Made by a program: the position numbers and the translations under genes. A DNA stretch of 64,000 nt from Marvania coccoides (taxonomy: Eukaryota; Chlorophyta; Trebouxiophyceae; Chlorellales; Chlorellaceae), in the NCBI GenBank assembly GCA_963854735.1, contig OY978103.1, positions 806,001 through 870,000 of the forward strand, given 5' to 3'. This document shows, one piece after another, positions 32,233-44,213 of the stretch (positions are counted from its first letter, which is position 1; each line of letters opens with the position of its first letter). Under the pieces are notes generated by a model, which saw only the letters and a list, made by a program, of their open reading frames with translations, was not told where the DNA came from and did no database searches.

Positions 32233-33141
32233 TTACCATTTATTACCCATTGGCTGCGTAATTGGTGCGCACAACAACATTATGTCCCTTCTATTATACA
32301 TAAAAATCTTTTAAACCCCCTTGGGCGCTCAGCGAAGCGTCCCCAGCGCAAGCTTCAAGTTTTCTCATTCACAGTGTTTTTCTTCTTTTTGTTTACCATA
32401 AAGCGTCAGTTTTCAACTTTTAATTCGTGTTTTTTTTCTACTTTTGGTTCTTTCCACTCCCCGCACTGCTCCTATGCAACACTGCGTGTTGATAGGCGAG
32501 GGCCTTAAACTTCCCGGCTCCAACCGCGAGCACGCAGCGCTGCGCGGCTTACCCTTTCCCCGCCTCTTGCATTTAGAGAATTTTCCCACTCTGTACTTGT
32601 GGAAAGGGATTTTTGAAACCTTAAGTATTTCTGCGTTTTAGTGTTCGGGCGCGGAGCCCAATTTCTTACAAGTATTATCTTTGCTTGTAGATGTGTGATG
32701 CACTGCTATGTACTATTCATCATCAACGCAACTAGAAACGCAGACAGAAAGAGAAAATTCAATTCTAGACAATTTTGGCGGCAAACAAAATTGACTCGGC
32801 TGATGCATCTCCATGCGCCGCGCAGCACAATGCTGGGAAACACATACGTTTAGGTGTGCAGTGAGTGGTGACATGCAGCTGCATGTGCGTTTAATTTTTA
32901 TGGGTGCGCCCCCCTCAAAGACACAAAACACATGAAAAAAAACACAAATTTTCATACTTAATTTACACTATGAATTCACTTCACACATGAGATGATGCAA
33001 GGAGAGATAGCACCCTCAAAAAAGTAAAATGCGTTTATACAGCATAGTATGTCTTCAAATACTGACTATTTATTCATCCATTCATTGGTTATTAATATTT
33101 AAAGGGGTCGAAAATTGCTTACGTCATACGAAATTGCCCCC
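32233..33141. other. Convergent 3' region
   Basis: About 900 AT-rich bases between two stops. Small hairpin-like words occur (32322-32352), too short to assign. No gene seen. Confidence 0.45.
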
Positions 33142-35083
33142 TCACTCACCAGCAAGCCGCGGCAGCTGCTGCCAGCAGCTCTCCATATTCCCCCACTCTT
33201 TCTTCCCCTCCTGCCACCCCCACTCCCTCTTTCCCAGCTTCTCCAGCCAATCTCCCGCTGCCCGGGCGTCCACCCCTAGCCATTCATTCCTCCTTTCTTT
33301 AGCAGCCGCGCACGCGTGCTGCAGCACCCCCAGCACCGCACCCCGGAACGCCCCGCTCTTGGGCAGCGCGTCCGGCCAGGCCTCCAGCGCCGCCGCCACT
33401 GCTGGCAAACTTCCCTCCTCGGCGCCCCGCTGCGCCCCCAGCACGTCGATCAGGAAAGCCTGCATAGAGTTCTCGTTGCCCGAGGATCTCCACAGGGCCG
33501 CTGCGGCTGCAGATGCTGCGCAGATCTCAGTTGGCGTCATCCCATTCGAAACATTTATATTATTTGTATTTCTATTTTGCGCTGGGCGGCGGGCCAAATA
33601 AAACACCACGCCCCTCGCGAGCTCCTTCGCCACAGCTGCACGCAGGCAGGGCCCTTTCTGCTGCGCTTTGGCCCCCTTTGTCCGCTTCTGGGGCTTCTGT
33701 TGGGGAGAAGAGGCAGCGGCGGCAGTGGCTGCTGTTGCTTCTTCTCCTGCTGCTGTTTCAACGTCTATTTGGGCCACCACGTGCAGCAGCCACGCCAGGG
33801 AATGACGCTCCAGCGCATGGGAGGCGTGCCACGTCCCTATAAACGAGTTCTGCTGTCCTCGGAGACCCACAGAATCACCGCCAATCCAAGCCATCGGCGA
33901 GAACTGCGGCGGCGCCAGCTGCGCCAGGGCCACCGGCGCCGCGCACCCCAGCACTGCATGCACCAGCGCAGCCACCGCTGCCCTGCGCTCCAATGATCCT
34001 TCTGCAAGGCTCCTGCCATCACTGTCGCTGCGAATGATTGCGACCGCTTCCGCCACTGCATCGGCCATCGCATCCGCTGACGCGTTCTTTATGGCATTCA
34101 AAGCGTCTGTTACCGCTTCAGCGTACCCTCTTTCTCTTTCGTCCTCTCCGTTGTGGGGAATAAATTCGCCGCCCGTCGCTGCTGCTCGGAGAATTTCGCG
34201 CGGCGCCGCTGGCTGGAGCACCGCAGCTAGAGAGGTAACCTGCTGCTGCTGCTGCTTTTGCTTCTTCTGCCTTTTGGGTGGCGGCGGCAGCAGGTTTTCT
34301 CTTGCTGCCGCTGCCGCTGCCGCTGCCACTGCCTCTGCCTCTGCTGCCACAGGCGGCTCCTGCACGCGCACGCGCTTCTTGGGGGGCGGCTTGTGCGGCG
34401 CAGCTTCTGTGTCCGGCGCGGCCCGTCGCACCTGCGCCGCTGCTCGCGCCCTCGCGTCGTTGCCATTACCACCTTCAGCCGCAGTCCCTTTCGCAGGCCG
34501 TACTGCTGCTTTCGCTGCACCGGCGCCAGTGCGTGGCTGTTTAGGAGACTTTGGCCGTTCACGGGCTTTCACCACCCCTATCAGCTCCTCCAGCCGCCCT
34601 CCCAAACGCCCCACCTCAGCTGCAAGCGCTGCCACGCTGGCAGGCACGGCATGCACAGCAGGATCCAGTGCAGCTGCAGGTGGCGCTGCCGCTTTGGCCC
34701 TCCCTCCACCGGCATTTGCAGCGGCGGCGGCTTTGCTGGCTTTTGCCGCCGCTTCCGCCTTCTTTCGCGCCGCATTTGCCGCCTCCAGCTCCTTCTCAAG
34801 CTGCTGGCAGCGCTGGATGAGCTGCTGGGCGTTGACCGCGTGCAGCTTCACGAGCTCCTGAAAAAGAAATAGATAAAAAAACAACGGTGGTGTATTAGTT
34901 CGTTGCTTCAGAATTACGTTTTAATCTGACGACACGTGTTTGATGAAATGGCAGACAGCTGCTTACCAGCTGCTTGCGCAGGTGCTGGCGGGCGGCCTCG
35001 CTGCGTTCGTACTTGGTTTTCCAGTCCTCCTCTCCTGCAGCGCCTCCTCCCTGGGCAGCAACGGCGGCGGTGTTACGCGGCAT
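33142..35083 (-). CDS. Coiled-coil protein with Ala/Lys-rich nuclear-localisation-like region, family unknown
   Basis: Exons 35083-34967 and 34857-33142 give 610 residues. The splice joins two halves of one coiled coil (KYERSEAARQHLRKQL then ELVKLHAVNAQQLIQRCQQL), supporting the model. After a Lys/Ala heptad region there are several basic clusters (PPPKKRVRVQEPP, PPPPKRQKKQKQQQQQ), typical nuclear-localisation signals. The C-terminal half (about 300-610) looks folded and helical, with segments such as FIGTWHASHALERHSLAWLL and MQAFLIDVLGAQRG. The ATG at 35083 is the first in frame. An upstream exon is possible because the frame stays open to about 35180. I recognise no family. A nuclear chromatin or RNA role is a guess. 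Confidence 0.65.
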
Positions 35084-35485
35084 CGCTCCCAGCACTGCCG
35101 CTGCGTTTCTCTCAAGCTTACGGAGCTGCGGGTGGCATTGGAGCGCTGTAAAGAAATTCTGGAGTACGTCACCCGTCAATCCAAGGTATTAACTAAACAT
35201 TTTCAAGGAAGACATGACAGATTTTTAAATCGGAGCCCAAGTTTTGACGACTTTAGGTCGCAAAAAGCTGCATATGCATACAGGGCGGTATCCCAATCGC
35301 ATACACATGATTTTTTTCTACTCGATATATAAGCCAGGCTGCGAAATTAAGTTTTTATTCTGCTGGACGGGGACAAAGAAAAACTTTCTTATTTGTTTGA
35401 GCTGAGCTCGCCGAAGGCTCAAAAATTGGCTCTGCGACTTCTCAAATCCTCTTTTTCAACATATAAATAAATAACAAAAACCACC
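35084..35485. promoter_or_regulatory. Divergent promoter region
   Basis: 402 bases between the coiled-coil gene (minus) and uL13 (plus). It may also contain a further 5' exon of the minus-strand gene (open frame to about 35180). Confidence 0.45.
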
Positions 35486-36528
35486 ATGCCGCAGGCAAGT
35501 CCCCAGAGAAAAAAGCAGCACGAAAAACAGAGGCCGCCATCCCATTTAATTTTCGACTCTCGCGGGGGGTTCCGAGCACTGAACACTGACATTGGCTTTT
35601 ATTTTAATGTTTGCAGACGGTCGTGGTGGACGCCCGCGCCCACATGTTGGGCCGGCTGGCCTCAGTCGTGGCCAAGCAGCTGCTCAGCGGCCAGCATGTG
35701 GTGAGTTTCAATTATTAGCGACTAGAGGCGTTGGAGAGATACGAAGAGGAGCCGATCGGGCCGCCGCCGCCGGTGTTTGGAGCCGAAAAAAATACAAAAA
35801 CATTCGGAAACCCATCACTGTTTTTATTAATTTCGACAGCATCGGCGGGGGGCGCACCGTCAATCATACCCCGAAATCGCCCGAATTAAACGCTGCAATC
35901 ACTCCACTTGCGCAGGTCGTTGTCCGGTGCGAGGAGATTGTCATCTCCGGCGGACTGGTGAGGCAGAAGGCGAAGTTCGAGCGGTTCATGCGCAAGCGCT
36001 CCGTCACCAACCCTCGCCGCGGTGCCGTTAAGTTCCGCGCCCCGTCCCGCATCCTGTGGCGCACCCTGCGCGGCATGCTGCCCCACAAGACCCCCCGCGG
36101 CGCTGCTGCCCTGGAGCGCCTTAAAGTGTTCGAGGGAGTGCCCGCCCCCTACGACAAGGTGAAGCGCCAGGTGGTGCCCGACGCGCTCAAGGTCCTGCGC
36201 CTGCAGCACGGTCACAAGAACGTAAGCTACTTGAATTTGAATTTCAGCGTTGGGGGGGGTTGGGGGAGGGGGCGTTTTTGGCCCCCAACACCCGTAAATT
36301 ATCTGCTGTATTCGTATTTCAACCGCGCACACGAATGGTGATATTAATTGATGACTGGTTTGCTCGTTGCAGGTGCGTCTTGGTGATCTCGCCACCCAGG
36401 TGGGCTGGAAGCACGGAGAGGCTGTGGCTGAGCTGGAGGCCAAGCGTAAGGTCAAGTCTGCGGCGTACTACGAGGCGAAGAAGAAGCTGCGCGCGCTGCG
36501 GGCCAAGGCGGAGTCTCAGGTTGCATGA
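35486..36528 (+). CDS. RPL13A: Cytosolic 60S ribosomal protein uL13 (L13A)
   Basis: Four exons: 35486-35494, 35617-35700, 35916-36221 and 36373-36528, giving 184 residues. The first exon is just ATG-CCG-CAG and its intron starts GCAAGT (GC-AG), confirmed by the continuing [20 protein letters not shown]. Core motifs: [32 protein letters not shown] and [18 protein letters not shown]. It is a structural protein of the large ribosomal subunit. The C-terminus stops after [10 protein letters not shown], about 20 residues short of animal and plant homologues that continue with a YTEVL-like tail. A TGTAA signal lies at 36601. Codon bias is strong. Confidence 0.96.
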
Positions 36529-36600
36529 TGAGGCGATAAAAATTATTGAAAAAAAATAGGATAAAAAAAACACTACCCTTTTACGAAAAAACAATGCCCC

Positions 36601-36605
36601 TGTAA
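36601..36605 (+). promoter_or_regulatory. TGTAA poly(A) signal of uL13
   Basis: TGTAA 72 bases after the stop, the usual spacing of a chlorophyte 3' UTR signal. The rest of 36529-37047 is convergent 3' UTR. TTACA at about 37018 serves the minus-strand eIF5B. Confidence 0.6.
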
Positions 36606-37047
36606 CATTAGAAATACTCAGATTCGTGTGTTGCCGTATTGGTGTCATGTTTGCGGCGTATGTGGAGGCGAATAGAAAGGAGGGTCGCAACAGATAAAGA
36701 GAGGGAGGTTTAGCAAGGCAATGCAGAGCGAAAGCATTAGGCTGGCAAAATGAAGATGCGTGCCGGAACAGTCGTGTGCCGTATGGCGCATAGCTGGCTA
36801 ACCACAGCTTTCTAGGCAATAAATTCCAGCAAGCTTTGAGCGGAATGGTGGTCCTTTTGATAGAGAGCTCGCTATAACTGCATGACTTCCATTACAAGAT
36901 CACAGAATAAAACACCATATTCCCTCAACAATCGAAAATTTTCTCACTCTCCACATCATATAGAAATAGAAATTGTTAAACGTATAAAACACTCGTTCGC
37001 TCGCTGCGAGCCCCCTTTTTACACTGCGTACCAGCCCAAACTCCGCC

Positions 37048-40000
37048 CTAGTTCTCGATGCCAAACACCTTCTTCAGCCGAATGACCAGCTTCCAGTCGT
37101 CCTTGCTCATCTCGTCCCGGAACATGTCTTTGAGCACGTTGATGCTCTTTCGCGAAATTCGCGACACCAAGGCATCATTGTGATCGAAATGACGGCCGTA
37201 CAGCCGCGCCGCCTCCTCGGGCTTGGTGCTCTCGATTTTCATGGCCACGCGGTCGCCCGGCTGCGCCTTCATCACCGACTTGTGGTCCTTCTCAAGGCCG
37301 GCAATGCGGCCCAGGTCAATCTTGCCCTGGGAGGGGATGCACAGCGGGGTGCCCACGCGGGCTACGCCCTCCACCACCTGCAATCGACGGCGAAAAAAAA
37401 GGAAGGAAGAACGAGCGTCAGAACCATGTGGAAATTTCAAAATTCCCATGACTGAAAAACACAAATTTTCTATGAAACATGAAGATGTTTGATGTGATGA
37501 GGGTACTAGTTATTTCTCACCTCAACGCCCACCAGGATGGGGTCCTTTTTATTGTACACGCAGTCAGGCAGGATGCGCAGCACGCAGGGGAACACAGCGT
37601 CCAGCTTTGCCGCCTCCTGCTCCTCCTCCTTCACGTTCTTCAGGTAGGCCGTGAACTGATCAAACAGGTGGTAAATGATGTCCGCGGTGAACACCTTCAC
37701 CCCCAGGTCCTCTGCCTGCTCCCTGGCTTCTTTAGTCACCGGTACGTCAAAGGCAAGAATCACGCCGAACTTTTTGGCGCCCCTCTCGATCATGACGTTG
37801 GCCCGCATGATGTCGCGCTTGTGCACGGGTCCGATGTTGATGGCGGACACCGGGATGCGCACGTCGGGGGAGCGCAGGAACTCGAGCAGCGCCTCCAGGG
37901 AGCCCAGCGTGGACGCCTAAAAGAAAGAAAGAAAGAAAGAAAGAGTGAGGGGTTGGGAAAGACAAGCTGGAAAAGAATTCAGAGATCAGCAGCTAAAGAT
38001 AACAAAACTACTGTAACTCCACAAGAAAATTAGGATTTACACTAAAATTTCAACGAGACTGACTGACCTGCACACACACGCCCTCGCCCGTCTTGTCCAC
38101 CCCGCTGAAGATGTCCTGCATGTCCTCCATCACCTCAGCCTTCAGCGCCTCCACGTCATCGCCCGGGTTCACCACCAGCAGCTGCGTCCCAGCCACAGCG
38201 CTCTCCAGGTTGTGAGCAGCGATTTTGACGCCCATGGCAGCACGCAGCTCCTTGTGGTGCACGTACCTGTTTAAAAACGCAATCAAAGTAACGCGTCAGT
38301 GACGATGGTGGAAATAAATAGTAAGTAGACCGAAAAAGGAATAAATTTAAAATAATTAGTCGGCAACCCAGAACAACAACGTTGGCTTGATTTATCCAGC
38401 GAAATAAACAATCGCAATTCACCCCTTACACCCCTCTTCTAAACCCTACTACTACTCACTGTCCTTTCACCCGGATCTCCCGCATCGGCTGTGGCGTCAG
38501 GAGCGCTCTGATCGAGGTGACAATGGGGCCGCCCAGGCCGCACACCACGATGGTGTCGCCCTCCCGCATCATGCCATTGACCAGCACCACGTCGATGGTG
38601 GTTCCCAGCCCCTCAATCTGCTTCACCTCCAGCACAGTACACTCGAGCTCGGGCACAAACATGAGGCGCTCCACCATGAGGCTCTGGGTGAGCTTGACCA
38701 GCAGCTGCAGCAGGTCAGGAATGCCTGGGGGAAAAAACGAGTGGAGGAGAGTAAGTGAGATGTTCCGGGAAAGCACGTAAGAAGTTGAAAAAAGCGGTGT
38801 ATAGTTGGCCTCCTCGGCAGAGGTTTCGTGCTAATATTTGTTGTTTTAGAATAAATAGACACACGGAAATCAAGCCGTGGAGGTGTATGTTTACGCTCTT
38901 GACATTCAATTAGAAACGACGAAATATTTTTCTCCGTTTTACCTTCTCCAGTGATTGCCGAGGTGGGCACGATGTTGACGAAGGTCTTGGGGTCCCTGTT
39001 CTTCCAGTACAGCGCCACGTTGAGGCCCTGCTCGTTGAGCTGCAGCGCCACCTGGTTGTAGCGATGCTCAAACTCCTTCATGGTGGTGTCGTCCTGGCGC
39101 TCAAAGGCCGCCTGCAAAAAATTTAATGTACGCGACAGCACCGTGGTCAGAAACAAGGTTGGCAGTAACTAATGTCCGAGAGAAATTCGTGTTGTGCAGC
39201 ATGAAGAAAGAAGGATTGGGCCCTCAGAGAGTGCGAAAACGAAGGGGAAAACTGTACTGAAAACCCTTTGAAGTTCAGGGGGGAAAGAACAATAAATAAA
39301 CTTGCCTGGATGGGGGAGTTGGGGACCGCTTTCCAGGCGAAGAGGCGGTCCACCTTGTTCATGGCGATGATGAAGGGCGTCTTCCGCATTCGCAGCAGGT
39401 TGATGGACTCGATGGTCTGCTGCTCCAGGCCGTGCATCAGGTCCACCACCAGTACGGCGATGTCGCACAGCCCGGAGCCGCGCGACCGCAGGTTGGAGAA
39501 GGACTCGTGGCCGGGGGTGTCAATGACCAGCAGCCCGGGGAGCTTGAGCTCAAAGTGGCGGCCGCCGCGGAGCTCCTCAGTGCGGGTGCGCAGGGCGTCA
39601 CCTACGCGGTTGAAAAAATTGAAGAAAAAGTCAAAAATTCAGTTGATTATGGACTGATTTCAAGGGGGGAAAAGCGGCGCCAAAATAATTCAGAATTTCC
39701 CCGTCGTTCTCCGTTGAAAATGCAAATTTGTAGGATTTTTCTACTACAGTGCAACATAAGCCATATATATATGCATTTAAACCTTTTGCATTTCCTAACC
39801 TGGGATGTAGGTGGCGCCGATCTGCTGGGTGATGCCTCCGGCCTCTCCGTCTTGCACGTTTGTGCGGCGAATGTTGTCTAAAATCTTGGTCTTGCCGGTG
39901 TCGACGTGGCCCAAGATGCAACAGATGGGGGACCGCAGGTCGGAGGGGTCGCGGGTGGCCAAGGCGGCCTGGCGGCGCTCATCGCGACGCTCGCGGGCGG

Positions 40001-43000
40001 CTGCAGAGAAAAAAGATAAAAAGGACATTCGGGGTTGGAAACCAGACGATTAATTAGCAGGAGAAGAGTATTAGCGTGCAATTCCCCATTTATTTCCCTT
40101 CGTTTGCTAAATAGAGCATTGGGGGGTGAAAGAATAAAAGAAAAAGGCGCAATATTTCGACGTCTTCTGGTACTTACCTGCGATGCGGGCCTCCATTTCG
40201 TCCCCGCTGCTTTCCTCCTCGCTGGAGGAGTACTCGCTGGAGTCCTCCTCGCTGCCGCTGTCGCTCTCAGAGCCGCTGTCGCTCTCAGAGCCGCTATCGC
40301 TCTCACTGCCGCTGTCCTCATCGCTTTCACTCTCCTCCTCCTCCTCCTCGGCCTTGGCCTTGGCCTTGGCAGCAGCAGCGGCAGCAGCCTTGGCCGCAGC
40401 CTGCTTCTCCTCTACGTCTTCCTCCTCCTCTGCGGCAGCAGCGGTCTTGGGCAGCTTGATTTCGTCCTCATCCATGGCCTCCCAGTCGTCAGCGGCGTCC
40501 TCCCAGCTGTCAGCCTCCACAGCAGCCGCAGCAGGCGCTTCAGTCTCGGCGGCGGTGGCAGTTTCAGCAGCAGCAGCTGGCTCCTCAGCGGGTGCTGCTG
40601 CAACTTCTTCCTCAGCAACAGCAGCAGCCTCCTCGGCCTTCTTCTTTGGCTGTGACTTTTTCTTGGAGTAGATCGGCTTCTTCTTGGGTCCAACTGCACA
40701 TGGCGAACACACGGATTTAGTCAACAGAAAAAAATCTTCTTGAAATTCTGAACTAAAAAAACAACAACGGGAAATTCACAACAGGAACTCACGTTCAGCG
40801 GGGTCCATGCCAGCCTGGCGCAGCAGCTGCTCCCTGACGCGGGCCAGGCGCTCCGCCTCGGCCTTGGCCTTGCCGGTCAGCAGCTTGCCTTCCTTTTTGA
40901 GCTGCTCCCGCCGCGCCGCCTTCTCCACCTTTCGCCGCTCTGCATCCTCCTTCTTCCGCGCCTCCGCCTCCTCCCGCAGCCGATCCTCTTCCTCCTCTTT
41001 GATCCGCTGCTCTTCAGCCAACCGGGCCGCTTCTTCCTCCGCCTTGCGCTGCGCTTCCAGCGCTTCCTGCATGCGCCGTACCGCAGCAGACACCTTGGGA
41101 CCGCCCTTTTTCCCTCCCGCTGCCGCTGCCGCAGCCGCTCCAGCAGCAGCAGCGGACTCCTCCTCTTCTGCCGCAGCTGCGCCGCCGCCTCTCTTAGCCT
41201 TTTCCTTGGCCTTCTTCTTGGCCTTCTTCTTGGCAGCAGCGGACATCTCCTTGCCACCCTCCTCCTCGTCCTCCTCCGCAGCTGCCTCAGCCTCAGCGGC
41301 AGCAGGCTCGGCCGCCGCCGGCGCAGCTGCGTCCGCCGCCGGAGGAGCGGCAGCAGCGGCAGTCTCAGAGGCCTCTGGTTTCATCCCCAGCTCCGCCAGG
41401 ATGGCATCCAGGTCCTCATCCTCCTCCTTGGCAGCCGCCCCGCCCTTGCCCTTCTTCTTCTTCTTTCCACCACCGGCAGCAGGCGCAGCAGCAGCCGGCT
41501 CCGGCATCGGCGCCTTGGGCCCATCAATTTCAGCCAAAAGAGCGTCCAGATCCTCATCGTCAACCGCCGCAGCTCCGCCCTTCTTCCCCTTCCTCTTCTT
41601 GTCCTTTTTGGATGCAGCAGCAGCCTCAGCAGGCACAGCAGGCGCAGCGCTTTCGTCATCGCCAGCAAGCAAAGCATCGATGTCCACATCCAACGTCTTG
41701 GACTTCTTTTTGCTCTTTTTTTTGGCGCCAAACACCTCATCCTCGTCCACAGCGCCGCCGCCGCCGCCCTCCTCATCCCCCAGCGCAGCAAACAAGCTGT
41801 CAGAGTCCAGCGCAACAGTCTTCTTCTTCTTGCTTTTTTTCCCCACCGCTACCGGCGCTGAAGCCTCCTCTTCCTCCTCTGCTGCGCCGTATCCCTCGCC
41901 ACCTAATTCCAGCGCCGCAAACGCCGACTCCGCGTCCGCCACCGGCGCTTTTTTCCCGCCCTTTTTCTTCTTTTCTTTGGCGGCAGCAGCGGGTTTCCCC
42001 CAAACCGCCCCTGCAGGCGGCGCAGAGGGGCAAGCCTCTCCGGGCTCGTACTCCCCTTCAGGCAGCCGCACCAGCACGCCGTCTGCTTCAGTCGCCCACC
42101 CGATATCGTAAGCGGAGCACAGCATGCCGTGGCTGTCAATCCCTCGGAGCGGGGCCCGCTCGATGAGCATCCCAGAGCCAGGGGTGGTGCATCCAGCGGG
42201 GGCCAGCACCACCAGCTGTCCCTCCGCCACCTCCGCGGCGTTGGTGACCACAGGGAGGATGCCAGCAGGCCCAGCGTCCACTCGGCACACCTGCGATCGG
42301 AGAAGGAAAAATTTGGCAAATTTAGTTGCGCGCGTTGATAAACGGCTCGTGAAAAGATTGAGATGGAGGAAGCTGTTGAAGTAAATGATGCTGGAGAGCA
42401 GTAAAAAGAGTGGAAGAGAAACAACGGAAAAAGAAAAGAAAAAAAAACTCACCCGCAGTCGGTCGGCTTTGGGGTGAGGAGCCACCGACAGGACCTCAGC
42501 GACAACGAGCGAAGGCGCAGCGCTCTGCTCATCTGCCTCCTCCTCTTCCTCACGCTCTTCATGTTCCTCTTCTTCCTCCATCAGCAGCGCAAATGCCGCC
42601 GCCGCCCCGCCCTTCCTTTTGTTCTTCTTGCCGGGCTTTTTGGCAACGGGGAGGGGGATGTCCTCCTCTTCCTCCTCGTCGCTGCCAACAGGGGGCAGCG
42701 CCAAGGTGGGTTCTGGAGCCTCGTCGTCGGAGTTGAACGCAGCAGCGGCAGCCTTCTTGTTGCCCTTCTTCTTCTCCTTTTTCTTCTTGGTGGCGGCTGC
42801 AGAGGGGGATATAAACGGCGCAATGACAGTGAGCGAAATTGGGTACAGTAGAGATACAGGAAGTGCAGCTGACGCTTCCTCTAAATTCTCACCTGGCGCC
42901 GCTGCTTCTGCAGAGACTTCCTCCTTCACGTTGCCGTCCTCGTCCATTTGGTCGAAGTCTGGGGGCAGTGGGGAGTAAATTGAGTCAAGCAATGGCAAGA

Positions 43001-43113
43001 GATAGGGACGGCTGCGAAAATTTCAGGTTGCAGCTGCAAAACTCCGATCATTTAAAACAAAAAAACCAACCTGCGAAGAATGCGTCCTCCAAATCCTTCT
43101 TTTTACGACCCAT
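37048..43113 (-). CDS. eIF5B: Translation initiation factor eIF5B with an internal tRNA-binding (EMAP/PheT-B2-type) domain
   Basis: Twelve exons: 43113-43071, 42958-42893, 42796-42453, 42290-40793, 40693-40178, 40000-39800, 39601-39306, 39111-38943, 38724-38460, 38266-38068, 37916-37521 and 37377-37048. They give 1440 residues. The GTPase begins near residue 850 (GHVDTGKTK, residues 853-), with DTPGHESF and NKVD. IF2-like domains II-IV end in LKKVFGIEN. eIF5B joins ribosomal subunits after start-codon selection. The Lys/Glu/Ala-rich N-terminal half contains, at about 132-240, [18 protein letters not shown], then [23 protein letters not shown] and GVLVRLPEG. This is the OB-fold tRNA-binding domain of EMAPII/Arc1p/PheRS-beta, which I do not know from other eIF5B proteins. 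The intron after exon 7 has a GC donor (39305-39304, GCAAGT). Confidence 0.95.
42024..42512 (-). other. tRNA-binding OB-fold domain region within eIF5B
   Basis: Coding segment split by the intron 42291-42452, encoding residues about 132-240. Hallmarks of the family are HPKADRL near the start and [11 protein letters not shown] near the end. The intron falls right after the first motif. In PheRS-beta, Arc1p, EMAPII and MetRS tails this domain binds the elbow or corner of tRNA. Confidence 0.85.
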
Positions 43114-44213
43114 GGTGCTATGTTATGTTGAATAAACGTCTGAACACCAAGCGAAAGGCTCTTGGAACCGCAAAAAAGATTAAATGCGGCAAAAAATGAG
43201 GCCAATCGAGGCCCAGTCGAAACGCAAGTGGCTTTGCACTATTTTGCTGCTTTTTAAAACATAACAAGTTGCGAATAATATGACTTTCATCGATTTTTGA
43301 GAGGGGAGGAAGAAAGACAGCCGTCAAAAGTGGTTGCATGCAGCCGAATTTTAAACTGGTTTTCAATCAGCATGTGCGATGCAAGCGTGTGAGGAACAGC
43401 TTCCCCGTCATGCCTGGCTCTCGAAATGGGATATCATGCTATGCGCACTCTGGAAAAGAAGGCATAACTAAATAATTACGCTTCTTAATAAATTGACGTT
43501 ACATAGTTTTTTTTTTTTTGATTGTCGTGCAACGGTGAATCCTTCAAGCTCAAGCTCTGAGACGGTGCTCCGTGAAACCGTGGCTTGAAGCTGGTTGTCT
43601 TCGAAATTAAGCTCCCTTAACTGCAGTTTGCTTCATTTCGGTAGCTTCCCTGACGCCTGAAGCTTCCTTGCGGAATCACTCCAAAAATTATTGATGTGAT
43701 GTCGCTGAGGGAGAAGCGAGAGGCAGTAGAAAGTATGAGAAGTGGAATTTTACTTTAACGACCTGGAGCAGCAGGTACTGGTGCAGCATGCAAACGTTCA
43801 TACCCGCTGTTAAGACCACTGCGAGAGGAGAGAGCTCAACAAGATGTACGCAGCGGGGGGAGTTTGATTGGGGAGGGCATACCAGTCTCCAGCATTGCCA
43901 CAGTTGATTCGGTTGACAGCTGATTTTGTTGGAGTAAAATATCAAGAGGCCCTCGACGGCTTGCGTCCTAGCAGTCGGGACGGGCGGATGACTGATATTC
44001 GACCATTTCATCTGCCAAGTCGAGGTCATCATTCAGGTCATGTCGGCTCCATCAGGAAAGAAAGTACAGTTTCCCCAGCAGGCCCAGCAGTATGCGCATT
44101 GGCAAGCTATTATTGGGCGTTTCTCGCTTGCTGTTAATTATTTTGAGATTGCCCGTGTAATATGGACGAATAGTTTTTATCCACGCCTGTGGTCAGTGCT
44201 CGCCGGCTCCAAA
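43114..44213. promoter_or_regulatory. Divergent promoter region
   Basis: 1.1 kb between eIF5B (minus) and RMI1 (plus). It contains an 11-base T run near 43509. An in-frame ATG at 44040 could extend RMI1 by 58 residues through AT-rich sequence. No other gene seen. Confidence 0.4.

Noticed and set aside
34940..35185. Plus-strand coiled-coil-like frame (ELRVALERCKEILEYVTRQS) ending at a GT
   Set aside because: The minus strand of the same DNA gives a coiled coil that continues in frame across a good intron into a 572-codon exon, which is better supported.
24015..35417. 12-base word GCTCGCCGAAGG in two divergent promoters (24015, 35406)
   Set aside because: A shared 12-mer is expected many times by chance in 64 kb, and it is not in the other promoters.
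44040..44213. 58-codon N-terminal extension of RMI1 from an upstream ATG
   Set aside because: In frame, but AT-rich and unlike RMI1 N-termini. Kept only as an alternative start.
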